A program made the position numbers and the translations under genes. This document shows positions 25,780 through 35,500 of a stretch of 39,788 nucleotides of DNA, piece after piece. The stretch is from JAPYTY01 sp036338435 (GTDB taxonomy: Bacteria > Acidobacteriota > UBA6911 > RPQK01 > JADFOI01), in the NCBI GenBank assembly GCA_036338435.1, contig JAYZCG010000041.1, positions 1 through 39,788 on the forward strand. Direction: 5' to 3'. Position 1 is the stretch's first letter. Each line of letters begins with the position of its first letter. Below the pieces are notes generated by a model that did no database searches, was not told where the DNA came from, and worked only from the letters and a program-made list of their open reading frames with translations.

Positions 25780-27447
25780 CTACATCTCAATAAATACCGG
25801 GAGGATAATAGGCCTTTTGCCAGTGCGCTTTCGGATGAATCGTTTGAGGCTTTTGTGGAGAAGCTCATTGAATTCTTCGCGATTTTGTTTTTCTTCTTCG
25901 GACGCTTCAGAGACAATATGGGTAATTTCATTCCGGATAGATTCTAAAAACTCAGTGGAAGTTTCGGCTAGAACAAAGCCTCGAGAAACTAGTTCGGGTT
26001 TGTCGATAAGTTTTCCGGTCAAGCGATCCACTCGAAGTATAGCAACTAAGAAGCCATCCTCTGAAAGAAAGCGGCGATCTTTTAGTACTGTGTTGTCTAC
26101 TTGCCCCAGGGTGCCCTCGTCTATGAAACGTCGCCCAACGGTTACTTTGTCAGTTACCTCTGCAGAATTAGATCGAAGTTGCAAGTTATCTCCGTTTTCA
26201 ATAATCAGAATGTTGTCCTTAGAGATTCCTTGATCTTGTGCCAGAGCCGCATGGTTTTTCAGTTGTCGAAACTCCCCGTGAATAGGGATGAAAAACTGGG
26301 GGCGCGTAAGATTGATCATTAGCTTCAGATCATCCTGTAGGCCGTGACCGGAGGTATGGACTGGGGCTGACCGAGAATCGTATACATGAGCTCCTCGTCG
26401 ATAAAAGTGGTTCATCACATTGGAAATCAGATTCTCATTGCCTGGGATGATTCTGGCAGAGAAAATAACCACATCATCTTCTTCAGCTCGGATACCTTTG
26501 AATTCGTTTATAGCTATCCGGCTCAATGCCGACATAGGCTCGCCTTGACTTCCAGTTGCTAAAATAATGAGTTCATTAGATGGGAATTGGTTAGCGTCTG
26601 CGGCGGAGATGATTAAATTTTCAGGGTATTCCAGGCATCCTACTTCCACAGCAGTCTGGATATTTGAAATCATTCGGCGGCCAATAGGAATAACTTTACG
26701 ACCAACTTTTTGTGCAAGCTCAAGAATCACTTGAATTCTTGAAATACTGCTGGAAAAAGTAGCAATGAAAATTTTCTTCTTCGCTGTGTGGAAGAGATTA
26801 CCAAGAGAGTTGTAAAGAGTATATTCAGAAGGAGCCACACCAGGAATTTCACTATTGGTACTGTCAGAAAAAAGAGCCAAAACTCCTTTTTCTCCATATT
26901 CTGCCAAGCGAGTTATGTCAGTTAGTTTACGGTCGACTGGCGTTTGATCAATTCTGAAATCGCCCGTCCAAATAATGTTCCCGGCCGGGCTAGTAATGGC
27001 AAAGCAAAGAGCATTTGGAAAAGAGTGCGTTACGTGAAGAGGTTCAATTTTGAGGCATCCAAATTCTAGGTGCTCTCTTGCTTTAATAGGGATTAATTCT
27101 ACTGAATGATCGAGTTTTCGTTCCTTGAGTTTTTGAGCCACAAGCCCAAGAGTCATAGAACTTCCATAGATAGGCACAGGAATTTCGGAAACGACATAGG
27201 AAACGCCCCCAACATGATCCTCATGGCCGTGGGTTAAAAGAATAGCTTTTAACTTGTGGCGGTGTTCTTTGAGAAAGGTAATATCGGGGACTATAACGTC
27301 AACGCCAAGACTGGTGCCAAGATCCCTGCCTGGAAAAGAGATTCCGGCATCTATCAAAATCATGTCTTCTCCACACCGCAAGACCGAGCAGTTCATGCCG
27401 AACTGGCCTAGGCCTCCCAGTGGGGTAACTTCTAGATATGCCGTCAT
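25780..27447 (-). CDS. rnj: Ribonuclease J
   Basis: Metallo-beta-lactamase/beta-CASP ribonuclease with endo- and 5'-exonuclease activity in mRNA decay and rRNA maturation. The 555 residues show HGHEDHVGG (H73, H75, D77, H78), WTGDFRIDQTP, FSDSTNSEIPG, IATFSSSISRIQ, ATGSQGEPMSALSRI and the C-terminal SGHGLQDDLKLMINLTRPQFFIPIHGEFRQL (segment near 365-395). The frame opens LEVTPLGGLGQFGMNCSVL. Its ATG overlaps the rsmA stop by 4 bp, so the two are translationally coupled. Confidence 0.97.
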   Translation of the reverse strand: MTAYLEVTPLGGLGQFGMNCSVLRCGEDMILIDAGISFPGRDLGTSLGVDVIVPDITFLKEHRHKLKAILLTHGHEDHVGGVSYVVSEIPVPIYGSSMTLGLVAQKLKERKLDHSVELIPIKAREHLEFGCLKIEPLHVTHSFPNALCFAITSPAGNIIWTGDFRIDQTPVDRKLTDITRLAEYGEKGVLALFSDSTNSEIPGVAPSEYTLYNSLGNLFHTAKKKIFIATFSSSISRIQVILELAQKVGRKVIPIGRRMISNIQTAVEVGCLEYPENLIISAADANQFPSNELIILATGSQGEPMSALSRIAINEFKGIRAEEDDVVIFSARIIPGNENLISNVMNHFYRRGAHVYDSRSAPVHTSGHGLQDDLKLMINLTRPQFFIPIHGEFRQLKNHAALAQDQGISKDNILIIENGDNLQLRSNSAEVTDKVTVGRRFIDEGTLGQVDNTVLKDRRFLSEDGFLVAILRVDRLTGKLIDKPELVSRGFVLAETSTEFLESIRNEITHIVSEASEEEKQNREEFNELLHKSLKRFIRKRTGKRPIILPVFIEM

Positions 27448-28253
27448 GAAGAGGGTGAGTATAGCATTTGCCCAAGACAGACATATTGCTTTAGAGTCAA
27501 CTCTTCAGGACGTGATTGGAGTGAGACATGACAAGTCTTGAAGGCCAACTGCAACTGGTGAGGCTTGTATTTGAACTTTAAATTGTTCCAAAGAGTTTTA
27601 CGGCGTTGCTGAAAAGCGTTCTTAATTAGTGTTCGGAATGCAGGTTCATCGGTAACCACATGCGGATATGTGCGAGGTGTGAGCCGTATTACTTGAGATA
27701 TCACCTTAGGTGGAGGAGAAAAAACTCCTGAGGGCAAATCAAAACCAGCGGTTCTCTCAAAATGGTATTCCATTAACAATGTGAAGTACCCATAATCTTT
27801 ACTGTTAGGGCTTGATAAAATTCTCTGCGCCACCTCTTTTTGGAGGAGAAAGGTGCCGCTACTAAATCGGTCTTTTATGTCAATAATGCTTTGAAGAATA
27901 CGGGTGGCGACATTATAGGGAAGGTTGCCTATTATTTTGAAAGGACCATTTCCAAGAGTGGACCACTTGAAGGAGAGGATATCGGCTTGGATTATTTCGA
28001 TTATGTTGCTTGCCTTGGGTTCATTCAGATAGCGTTCCCTGAGGATTTTTATTAAATCACGGTCGAATTCTATAGCAACAACTCTACGGGCAAGAGGTAG
28101 CAAAATATCGGTTAGTTGTCCAGTACCCGGCCCAATTTCAACGACGGTATCGTGAGAGGAGATTTGAGAAAATTTTATAATTTTTTGACAGTACTCATAG
28201 TTGGCGAGAAAATGTTGTCCGAGAGACTTTTTGGCGCGAGGTTTGGCTTTCAC
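27444..28253 (-). CDS. rsmA: 16S rRNA dimethyladenosine transferase
   Basis: Dimethylates two adjacent adenosines near the 3' end of 16S rRNA using S-adenosylmethionine. The 269 residues, from a GTG start, carry KKSLGQHFL (8-16), the SAM-binding VVEIGPGTGQLT (37-48), VVAIEFDRDL, and the catalytic NLPYN motif near 112-116, then the C-terminal FSPPPKVISQVIRLTPR. It is first in the rsmA-rnj pair, divergent from trxA with a 61-bp gap. Confidence 0.97.
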   Translation of the reverse strand: MKAKPRAKKSLGQHFLANYEYCQKIIKFSQISSHDTVVEIGPGTGQLTDILLPLARRVVAIEFDRDLIKILRERYLNEPKASNIIEIIQADILSFKWSTLGNGPFKIIGNLPYNVATRILQSIIDIKDRFSSGTFLLQKEVAQRILSSPNSKDYGYFTLLMEYHFERTAGFDLPSGVFSPPPKVISQVIRLTPRTYPHVVTDEPAFRTLIKNAFQQRRKTLWNNLKFKYKPHQLQLAFKTCHVSLQSRPEELTLKQYVCLGQMLYSPSS

Positions 28254-28276
28254 CCAGGTATGTTACCATGACCTGG
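28254..28276. repeat. Inverted repeat in the rsmA/trxA divergent gap
   Basis: CCAGGT (28254-28259) and ACCTGG (28271-28276) frame an inner GGTA-TGT-TACC palindrome directly upstream of the rsmA GTG. In the rsmA transcript it could fold and affect initiation, or act as an operator. Confidence 0.3.
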
Positions 28277-28314
28277 AATCGCAAAGAGTACTAGAAAATC
28301 TATAAGGAGAAAGT

Positions 28315-28653
28315 ATGAGCGAGAATGTTCAAGAGGTCACGGATGCGACCTTTGAAGAAGAAGTTTTGAATGCAGATAGACCTGTTGTAGTGGATTTCTG
28401 GGCGACTTGGTGTGCTCCTTGTCGGGCCTTGGCCCCAATTATTGATGATGTGGCAAAGGACTTTTTGGATCAGGCCAAGGTGGTTAAGTTGAATGTTGAT
28501 GAGAGTCCTGAGACAGCCGGGAAATACAGTATAAAAGGGATTCCAACCCTGCTACTTTTTAATGGGGGTGAAATTAAGGGCCAGATTGTCGGAAACACCG
28601 CCAAAGACAATATTGCCAAAATGATCGAGTCTCAACTACAGGAAACTGTATAA
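28315..28653 (+). CDS. trxA: Thioredoxin
   Basis: Cytoplasmic dithiol-disulfide reductant. The 112 residues have the exact active site WCAPC (C33 and C36) in VVDFWATWCAPCRALAP, the cis-Pro in KGIPTLLLF, and a Gly-rich C-terminal strand. AAGGAG at 28304-28309 precedes the ATG. The two active-site positions are normal cysteines, so this gene does not use the UGA seen in ribE. Confidence 0.97.
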   Translation: MSENVQEVTDATFEEEVLNADRPVVVDFWATWCAPCRALAPIIDDVAKDFLDQAKVVKLNVDESPETAGKYSIKGIPTLLLFNGGEIKGQIVGNTAKDNIAKMIESQLQETV

Positions 28654-28705
28654 AAGGAAGTGCAGGTGCCAAGGGTGATTTTACTCTGTTACTTCGTTTT
28701 TGGTC

Positions 28706-30028
28706 ATGGCTAATGTTGTAATCGTTGGCGCCCAGTGGGGTGATGAGGGGAAGGGTAAGATTGTAGATTTAATAGCCCCTCATTTCGATGTGGTAGCTCG
28801 TTATCAGGGTGGTCACAACGCTGGGCACACGGTCATTATCCAAAACAAAAAGTACGTTCTTCATCTTATCCCTTCCGGGATCTTGTATCCGAATAAAATT
28901 TGTGTGATCGGAAACGGTGTGGTGGTGGATCTGCAGGCGCTCGATGAAGAAATGAAAATGCTGGAAAATTTTGGTTTCAATGTTGAAGACCGCCTATTTA
29001 TTAGCGACCGCGCCCACTTAATTATGCCCTATCATCGTATTTTAGAATTATCAGAAGAAAATTTAAGGGAAGATGACAAGATAGGTACGACAAGCAGAGG
29101 GATTGGGCCTTGTTATGAAGACAAAATAGGCCGCCGCGGCATTCGTATGGGAGATCTTTTGTACCCAGAGATCCTAAAGGCCAAGTTAGATGCTAATGTA
29201 ACTGCGAAGAATCATCTGCTAACACGACTCTACGGGTTGGATCCTTTGGACAGTAAAGAAATATATGACGGATGCATGAAGCTAGCCCCCAAGGTTGTCC
29301 CTCTCGTAGTAGACACGGCTAGTTATCTTAATGGAACTGTTGAAGCTGGAAGTAATATTCTTTTTGAAGGTGCACAAGGGACACTTTTGGATATAGATCA
29401 CGGCACTTATCCTTTTGTCACCTCCTCGAATTCAACGGCGGGTGGAGTGTGTACTGGAACAGGTGTCGGACCGAATGCTATCCATGGAATTATTGGTATT
29501 GCGAAGGCCTATACTACACGTGTTGGTGAAGGCCCATTTCCCACAGAATTAACAGATGAGGTTGGCCAGCACATTCAAAAACAAGGAGCTGAGATCGGAG
29601 CTTCCACTGGGCGGCCACGACGTTGTGGATGGTTTGATGCAGTGGGAGTTCGTTATGCGTGTGCCATCAATAATATCAGTACCTTAGTTATTACCAAACT
29701 GGATGTCCTCGATGACCTTGATGAAATTAAGTTATGTACGGGCTACCAATACAAAGGTGAAGTCTTAACGTCCTTTCCTATCCAGATTAGCGCCTTGGAA
29801 GAAGTAGTTCCCATCTATGATACTTGTCCTGGATGGAAGGTGGGCACTTCTCATGTACGCAAGTATAGTGATTTACCAAAGGAGGCACGGAATTATCTCA
29901 ACCAGATTTCTGAAATCATCGAGACAGACATATCGATGATTTCAATAGGGCCGGACCGCAAGGAAACAATCATGATTGAAACAAGTTCTCGGCTTCAGCC
30001 TCTTCTTAGATTGAACTGGAGTAAATAG
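28706..30028 (+). CDS. purA: Adenylosuccinate synthetase
   Basis: GTP-dependent condensation of IMP with aspartate in AMP synthesis. From ATG 28706 it is 440 residues; a TTG at 28700 would add two. Motifs are complete: VGAQWGDEGKGKIVD (7-21), GGHNAGHT, TTSRGIGPCYEDKIGRRGIR, the FEGAQGTLLDIDHGTYPFVT and SSNSTAGGVCTGTGVGP segments, and TGRPRRCGWFDAVGVRYA. No Shine-Dalgarno is apparent before either start. Confidence 0.97.
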   Translation: MANVVIVGAQWGDEGKGKIVDLIAPHFDVVARYQGGHNAGHTVIIQNKKYVLHLIPSGILYPNKICVIGNGVVVDLQALDEEMKMLENFGFNVEDRLFISDRAHLIMPYHRILELSEENLREDDKIGTTSRGIGPCYEDKIGRRGIRMGDLLYPEILKAKLDANVTAKNHLLTRLYGLDPLDSKEIYDGCMKLAPKVVPLVVDTASYLNGTVEAGSNILFEGAQGTLLDIDHGTYPFVTSSNSTAGGVCTGTGVGPNAIHGIIGIAKAYTTRVGEGPFPTELTDEVGQHIQKQGAEIGASTGRPRRCGWFDAVGVRYACAINNISTLVITKLDVLDDLDEIKLCTGYQYKGEVLTSFPIQISALEEVVPIYDTCPGWKVGTSHVRKYSDLPKEARNYLNQISEIIETDISMISIGPDRKETIMIETSSRLQPLLRLNWSK

Positions 30029-30139
30029 AATCTAGTCCGCGCCAAAAGAGGAAAATGTTCCATCCTTATATCTAAAGATTAAACAAAAGTAGGATGCTCA
30101 GGCTTTCTGGAGATAACGCACTAGATTTACAGACAGAGG

Positions 30140-30168
30140 TTGCAATTTTGTTGGTTGTTTTCTATAAC
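30140..30168 (+). promoter_or_regulatory. Sigma70-type promoter for tRNA-Lys
   Basis: TTGCAA (30140-30145, 4/6) and TATAAC (30163-30168, 5/6) are separated by 17 bp and lie 22 bp before the tRNA, giving a short leader. Confidence 0.55.
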
Positions 30169-30190
30169 TCGTTTTTCACAGAATGATAAT

Positions 30191-30266
30191 GGGCCGTTAG
30201 CTCAATCGGTAGAGCACCTGCCTTTTAAGCAGGGGGTCGCTGGTTCGATTCCAGCACGGCCCACCA
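30191..30266 (+). tRNA. tRNA-Lys(UUU)
   Basis: A 76-nt cloverleaf with acceptor GGGCCGT/ACGGCCC, a D arm with AGCTCAATCGGTAGAGC, anticodon stem CCTGC/GCAGG with loop CTTTTAA (anticodon TTT at 30224-30226), the TGGTTCGATTCCAG T arm, discriminator A and an encoded CCA (30264-30266). It stands alone. The 181 bp that follow, up to the amidohydrolase gene end, hold no gene I can support and no clear terminator. Confidence 0.98.
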
Positions 30267-30447
30267 GTATTCGTAACGCAGCGCCGTAGTTCTTTGCTAG
30301 CGCCATAGCTTCCTTGGCCCCCATCCGCTTTCATGCAAGATTTTAGACGGCATAGTGAATGGCTTAAAGTGATTAGTGATTATGAGGATGACAAATCAAG
30401 TCAACTTGGTTTGTTCTAAAACGAGGAGGGTATGCAGATGGACCTAA

Positions 30448-32265
30448 CTAATAGCCTTGATCGAGCGAGCCATATCTTACTTCCCCGTTGATAATGGTGG
30501 CCAAAACCTGGATGTTGGAGAGTTCTTCATCTGGGATACTTCTATCCAGAGGATTCGTGTCCAGAACTACGAGATCTGCTAGTTTTCCAGGTTCCAGAGA
30601 TCCCACGCGGTCTTCTCTCAAGACGTAGTATCCGCCCCAGCGTGTCATCATAAGCAAGGCGGTCTCACGGTCAATCCGCTCGTGTGGTCCGAAGATCCGT
30701 CCATCGCGAGTTTTCCGAGTTACTAGGATCTCCAAGCTGAACATTGGCGCCCTTTCCGGATCGTCATGAGTATCTGCCCCATAGGTTACTCTCATACCAG
30801 CATCGATAAGGCTTTTGACTGGCATCATCCAACGATGGGCATACTCTTCACCAAAGACGCGACTCACACCTGCTGCATAACGGCTGTACATTTGAGGGGG
30901 TTGTAGGCTCCAGATCACATTGTTGTTCTTTGCTCCTTCGAGGACATCCGGGCTTACCATAAGGCCATGATCCAGGGCAAAGCGGCGGCCACTAATTGCT
31001 TTCTCAGCATTGGCTTCATTGTAGGCATCCAAAATCATCATAAACCCACGGTCGCCAAAGGTGTGAGTGCCCGAAATTCTATAGCCATAACGGTTAGCGG
31101 AAAAAATAGCTTCCGCACCTGGTTCACCTGGAAATTCCCAAAAACACATTCCCTCCGGATAGAGGTCCGTGGGCAGGATCTCTTTTTTGGATAAGGTGGT
31201 ACACGACCTTCCCGCTCCGGCTGGCCCATTCCCGTCGGGTATCCCAATTGAGATCCCAATCATCCACATCCATGCGGTCCCATGTCCCTGCAAATTGCCA
31301 AGGCGCTTTAGATCTCTATCCAAATAGGGATTCTCGCGGCCTACTTCGTGAGAGTAACCCAATCTAAGTGGTAACTCACCTGTCCGCTCCAGTTGTCTCT
31401 GGCCATTGATTTCGCTGCCTTTTAAGCGGGTAGACAGAGTGGTGACTCCGATGGCAACCCATTCTTCTAGTTCTTTTTTGTAGATTGGCGCAAGTATATA
31501 AGGAGGTGTTTGAGGAATTACTTCCTGATCGATGACTGTGCCGGCGGCTCCTGATATCCGCCCAGTAAGAATGTCCTGCTCGTTCTTGACGAGGCCAATT
31601 AGATTTTCGCCATAGTAACCAGTCACAATATCCATCATCTGACTGTCAGCGATGCCCCACATGCCATTTCCGATCCGGATATAAACTGGATTATTTGGTG
31701 TTACTTCGTCTAGGTCCCATCGCTCGATTTGATTGAGGGCTATGTCATTGCCCCGTGTATTAGTGTAAATCCAAGTGCCGGAAGGGATGCTCTCCGCGAA
31801 CCTTTTGAGGTCAGCTAGGACCACCTCTTTGCTAGTCCACCTGAGTGTTGTTGATCTAACGTTGTTTTCTTCGAGGAACTGAAGATAGGCTGGAGTTAGT
31901 TCTCGTTCATAGTGTCTGAGTGCATAGCTGTTGGGATGGGAATGAGTGTCAATAATGCCCGGTACAACCGTTTTGCCATTTAAATTGATTTTCACGGTAT
32001 CGGGCCCAGCCATTTTCAAAACTCGATTATCTTTACCAGTAGCTTGAATTTGACCCGCCCTAATTGCGACTGCTTCAGTCACTGTAATGGGGGGCTGATC
32101 ACGATCCATAGTCAGCACTTGGCCGTTATAAAGGATCAAGTCAGAGTAGACGAGGATTTCCGGAGGGTAGTCCTCAGCCAAAGCATGGAAGGGCGAGCCT
32201 AGTATAGTAAGTAGTAGGCTGATGATATAAAACAGGGGGAAAAACAGATACGTTTTTTCATTCAT
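30448..32265 (-). CDS. Secreted amidohydrolase family protein (YtcJ-like, Amidohydro_3)
   Basis: A metal-dependent hydrolase of the amidohydrolase superfamily, substrate unknown. From ATG 32265 it is 605 residues with a signal peptide (LFFPLFYIISLLLTILGSPFHALA), so it is exported; ATG 32280 is five codons upstream. The N-terminal composite sheet has LILYNGQVLTMD, followed by the metal motif GIIDTHSHP. Late motifs are TYGADTHDDPERAPMFSLE and WGGYYVLREDRVGSLEPGKLADLVVLDTNPL, typical of YtcJ-like enzymes. It is divergent from the TonB-dependent receptor, so the two may be co-regulated. Confidence 0.92.
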   Translation of the reverse strand: MNEKTYLFFPLFYIISLLLTILGSPFHALAEDYPPEILVYSDLILYNGQVLTMDRDQPPITVTEAVAIRAGQIQATGKDNRVLKMAGPDTVKINLNGKTVVPGIIDTHSHPNSYALRHYERELTPAYLQFLEENNVRSTTLRWTSKEVVLADLKRFAESIPSGTWIYTNTRGNDIALNQIERWDLDEVTPNNPVYIRIGNGMWGIADSQMMDIVTGYYGENLIGLVKNEQDILTGRISGAAGTVIDQEVIPQTPPYILAPIYKKELEEWVAIGVTTLSTRLKGSEINGQRQLERTGELPLRLGYSHEVGRENPYLDRDLKRLGNLQGHGTAWMWMIGISIGIPDGNGPAGAGRSCTTLSKKEILPTDLYPEGMCFWEFPGEPGAEAIFSANRYGYRISGTHTFGDRGFMMILDAYNEANAEKAISGRRFALDHGLMVSPDVLEGAKNNNVIWSLQPPQMYSRYAAGVSRVFGEEYAHRWMMPVKSLIDAGMRVTYGADTHDDPERAPMFSLEILVTRKTRDGRIFGPHERIDRETALLMMTRWGGYYVLREDRVGSLEPGKLADLVVLDTNPLDRSIPDEELSNIQVLATIINGEVRYGSLDQGY

Positions 32266-32419
32266 AGGTGGCTTTCTCATGGGCTGTTGTCCGAATCAAA
32301 ACTACTCCGAATGTAAAGCTTTAGTGGGTGAAAGGCAACGGGAATACGATTTTAGAACAAGGAGAGCAGTGCGTAGCTTCCATATTTCGGATTTATACAA
32401 ACCTGACTTTATACAGCAA

Positions 32420-32435
32420 ATACATAGACATGTAT
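32420..32435. repeat. Palindromic operator-like site
   Basis: ATACAT-AGAC-ATGTAT, with perfect 6-bp arms, overlaps the -35 hexamer of the promoter at 32425-32454 in the divergent gap between the amidohydrolase and the receptor. Position and symmetry suit a dimeric repressor. Confidence 0.4.
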
Positions 32436-32454
32436 ATATGCCTCGTATTATAAT
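32425..32454 (+). promoter_or_regulatory. Near-consensus promoter for the TonB-dependent receptor
   Basis: TAGACA (32425-32430, 5/6) and TATAAT (32449-32454, 6/6) are spaced by 18 bp. The predicted leader to the receptor ATG at 32571 is about 110 nt and has no gene in it. Confidence 0.6.
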
Positions 32455-32570
32455 GGGCAAGGCCATTATGCATTCTGCACACAAAAGTACTGCGCCCACT
32501 AATCTGTCAAGGATTGTTTTTGGCATGTTTATGTAGGATGGGCGCACAATCTAAGAGGAGATATCTTAAG

Positions 32571-35500
32571 ATGTATAGATTTACGACAGTCATTCTACTA
32601 GTAAGTGCTCTATTTGTCCCTATGGCATTAGGGCAGGTTACAGGAAGAATTTCGGGTACGGTTACGGATGAGTCTGGAGCCCTTATCCCCGGAGTTGAGG
32701 TCCTGGTTATGAATACTGATACAGGGAGTACTAGAACGCTTGTAACAGGAGATGAAGGTCGCTATACGGCGACTGATTTAACACCTGGGAGCTATAGTGT
32801 CGAGGCTTCTCTTGCAGGCTTCCAGACGGCAGTCAGAAGCGGACTAGTTTTGTCGATCGGTAGAGAAATAGCTGTTGGTATGACGCTAAAAGTTGGAGAA
32901 ATCAGTGAAAGAGTAACCGTAACCGGAGAGGCTCCCTTGGTTCAGACGACCCAATCCGTTTTAGCGGATCTTGTTGATGATAAAACCATTCGGGATTTAC
33001 CTTTAAATGGCCGTAGTTTTACTGAACTTGCACTTTTGCAGTCCGGCGCCATGGCTCGCAATGGGCATCTGAACAGTAAATTCAATCCAATCTCAGGAGG
33101 TGGAACTCGAACTTCTATTGGCGGAGCACGTCCTAAGCAAAACGCATATGTCTTTGATGGACAAGACGCTAAGGATGCTTTCGGTAACACCCCGGGTAGT
33201 GCAGCAAGTACTGTTTTGGGTGTAGAGACAGTTCGTGAATTTACTGTTCTGTCTAATACTTACAGTGCTGAGTTCGGTGGAGCAGGGGGTGTCATCAACG
33301 CTGTAACCAAGTCTGGCACCAATGACTTACGTGGTTCACTTTTTTGGTTCCATCGTAATGAGGCTATGGATGCACGAAACTATTTTGATAGAGGCTCTAG
33401 TCCTCCAGATTTCGAGCGCAACCAATTCGGATTTACTGTTGGTGGACCTATTGTGAAGGACCAGACTTTTATCTTTGGCAGTTTTGAAGGTTTTCGCCAA
33501 TCACTAGGCTCTTCATATTCGCGTTTGGTTCCAAGCAAGGATGCCCGTGACGGTAAAATTCAGACAATCGACGCGGCAGTGAAGCCTTACTTAAATCTAT
33601 TTGCTGTACCTAATGGGAAAGATTTCGGAGATGGAACAGCAGAGCATCTTTTTGAGTCGACAGAACCAGTGAGAGAGAATTATATGTTGGTGAAAGTAGA
33701 CCATACTTTCTCGGACACCGACTCGGTTGATGCTAGGTACTTTATCGACCATGCGATTGGGGAACTCTACTACTCTGGAGGGACGGGTTCGAGTTCAGAT
33801 CCACAGTTTCAACGTCATCCCCGCACCCGGCGCCAACTTTTTAATTCTACCTGGCGCAAAATTATTTCACCTTCTTTGGTTAATGCGGCTCGGATTTCCT
33901 TTAACCGCTCCTACGGGGGGCTTCCCAACGTTGTAGTTGGAGATGTTGATTCTTCTATGACCTTTCTGCCCGATCGGCTGCCTGGTCAAATCTTAGTGTC
34001 GGGTCTGTCCACTTTTGGGACTGATGCGGCAGGGGGAGGAGATAGATACTCGATTCTTAACATGTTCGAGTACGGAAATACGATGACTTATACTACCGGC
34101 CAACACTCGATTAAATTAGGAGGGAAGTTGGTACGTATGCAACTCAACGGGCTTTCCGGTTCCCGATTGCATGGCCGAATGCGCTTCAGAGGAATAGATA
34201 ATTTTCTGAAGAACAATCCTGACAGGTTTGAATTCCTGGTTCCTGGAGCGGGAAGTTCCATGCGTGGATACCGTCAATGGATGGTGGCTCTTTTTATGCA
34301 GGATGACATTAAGGTCCGGCCTAATCTGACTGTAAACGTTGGAGTGCGATGGGAGGTCTTGAATACGCCGATAGAAGTAGGAAATCGCATTGCTAATGTT
34401 CGCGATCCTGTTAACGATGTTAAGCCTCACATTGGCGATCCATTTTTCGAGAACAATTCTTGGACCAACATTGGGCCACGTATTGGTATTGCCTGGGATC
34501 CTTTTGGCGACGGAAAAACGTCGGTACGGACAGGTTATGGAATTTTCTTTCAACCTCATACTCACGCCAATTGGTGGATTATGGGCTATCAAAATGCACC
34601 CTTTTTCGTACGGAACGTAATACGGCCCAGGAATTTCGACGATGCTACTGGGTTCTTTCCAAATGCTTATAAGCTTTGGCAAAACCAGGCAGGAGCAGGG
34701 AAACCTACTTCAAGTCCCATGCAATTCGATGCACCCACACCTTATATGCAGCAGTTTCACCTAACCATTCAGCATCAGTTGACCAATGATTCAGTTTTCT
34801 CCATCAGCTATGCAGGTAGTCGAGGGGTGAAGCTGGGGCGGTTGAAGAATGCTAATACAGCAGTTTTCCAGACTTGCCCATGTGCCGATGATGCGAAGAC
34901 ATCCGACTTCGACGAGTCGACTATAGGAGCGGGGCTTAGGTATTGGCCCGACGGTGGTGCCAAAATCAATCCAAACTTTATCGATATGGAAATCCGGCAG
35001 TGGGATACCAATAGTTGGTACAACGCCCTCCAATTGCGATTTAGTAAGCGTTTTAGTCAGGAATTTCAAGCCCAATTATCCTATGCTTTCTCCAAAAATC
35101 TGGATATGGCCTCAGGTATAGCAGGTGGAGATGTAGGAGGTTCAGCTGCGGCCACCCAGGATCCATTTGATCAGGTTCGTGCCAAGGCCCGTTCGGGATT
35201 TCATGTCAGAAATCGATTCACGGCTAACTTCACAGCTGATCTCCCGTCTGGTGACCTGGATGGAGCGGCTAATGCGCTACTCGGAGGTTGGCAGTTGGGC
35301 GGGATTATTACGCTCGCAGAGGGCAACCCTGTGAACCTTAATATTAGCTTTGATCGAGCTCAGCTAGATCTTTCTCGACCTGCCGAGCAAAATCCTGATT
35401 TAAGGTCAGGGGCAAGTAGCAATCCGGTGCTGTCAGGTGGCAGGAGTCCTGGCAAATATTGGAGTGGTGATTCCTTTCAGTTACATCCGGCAGGTGTCCT

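Noticed and set aside
34116..34682. 188-codon minus-strand ORF
   Set aside because: It lies wholly inside the TonB-dependent receptor barrel, whose own frame is continuous and clearly real.
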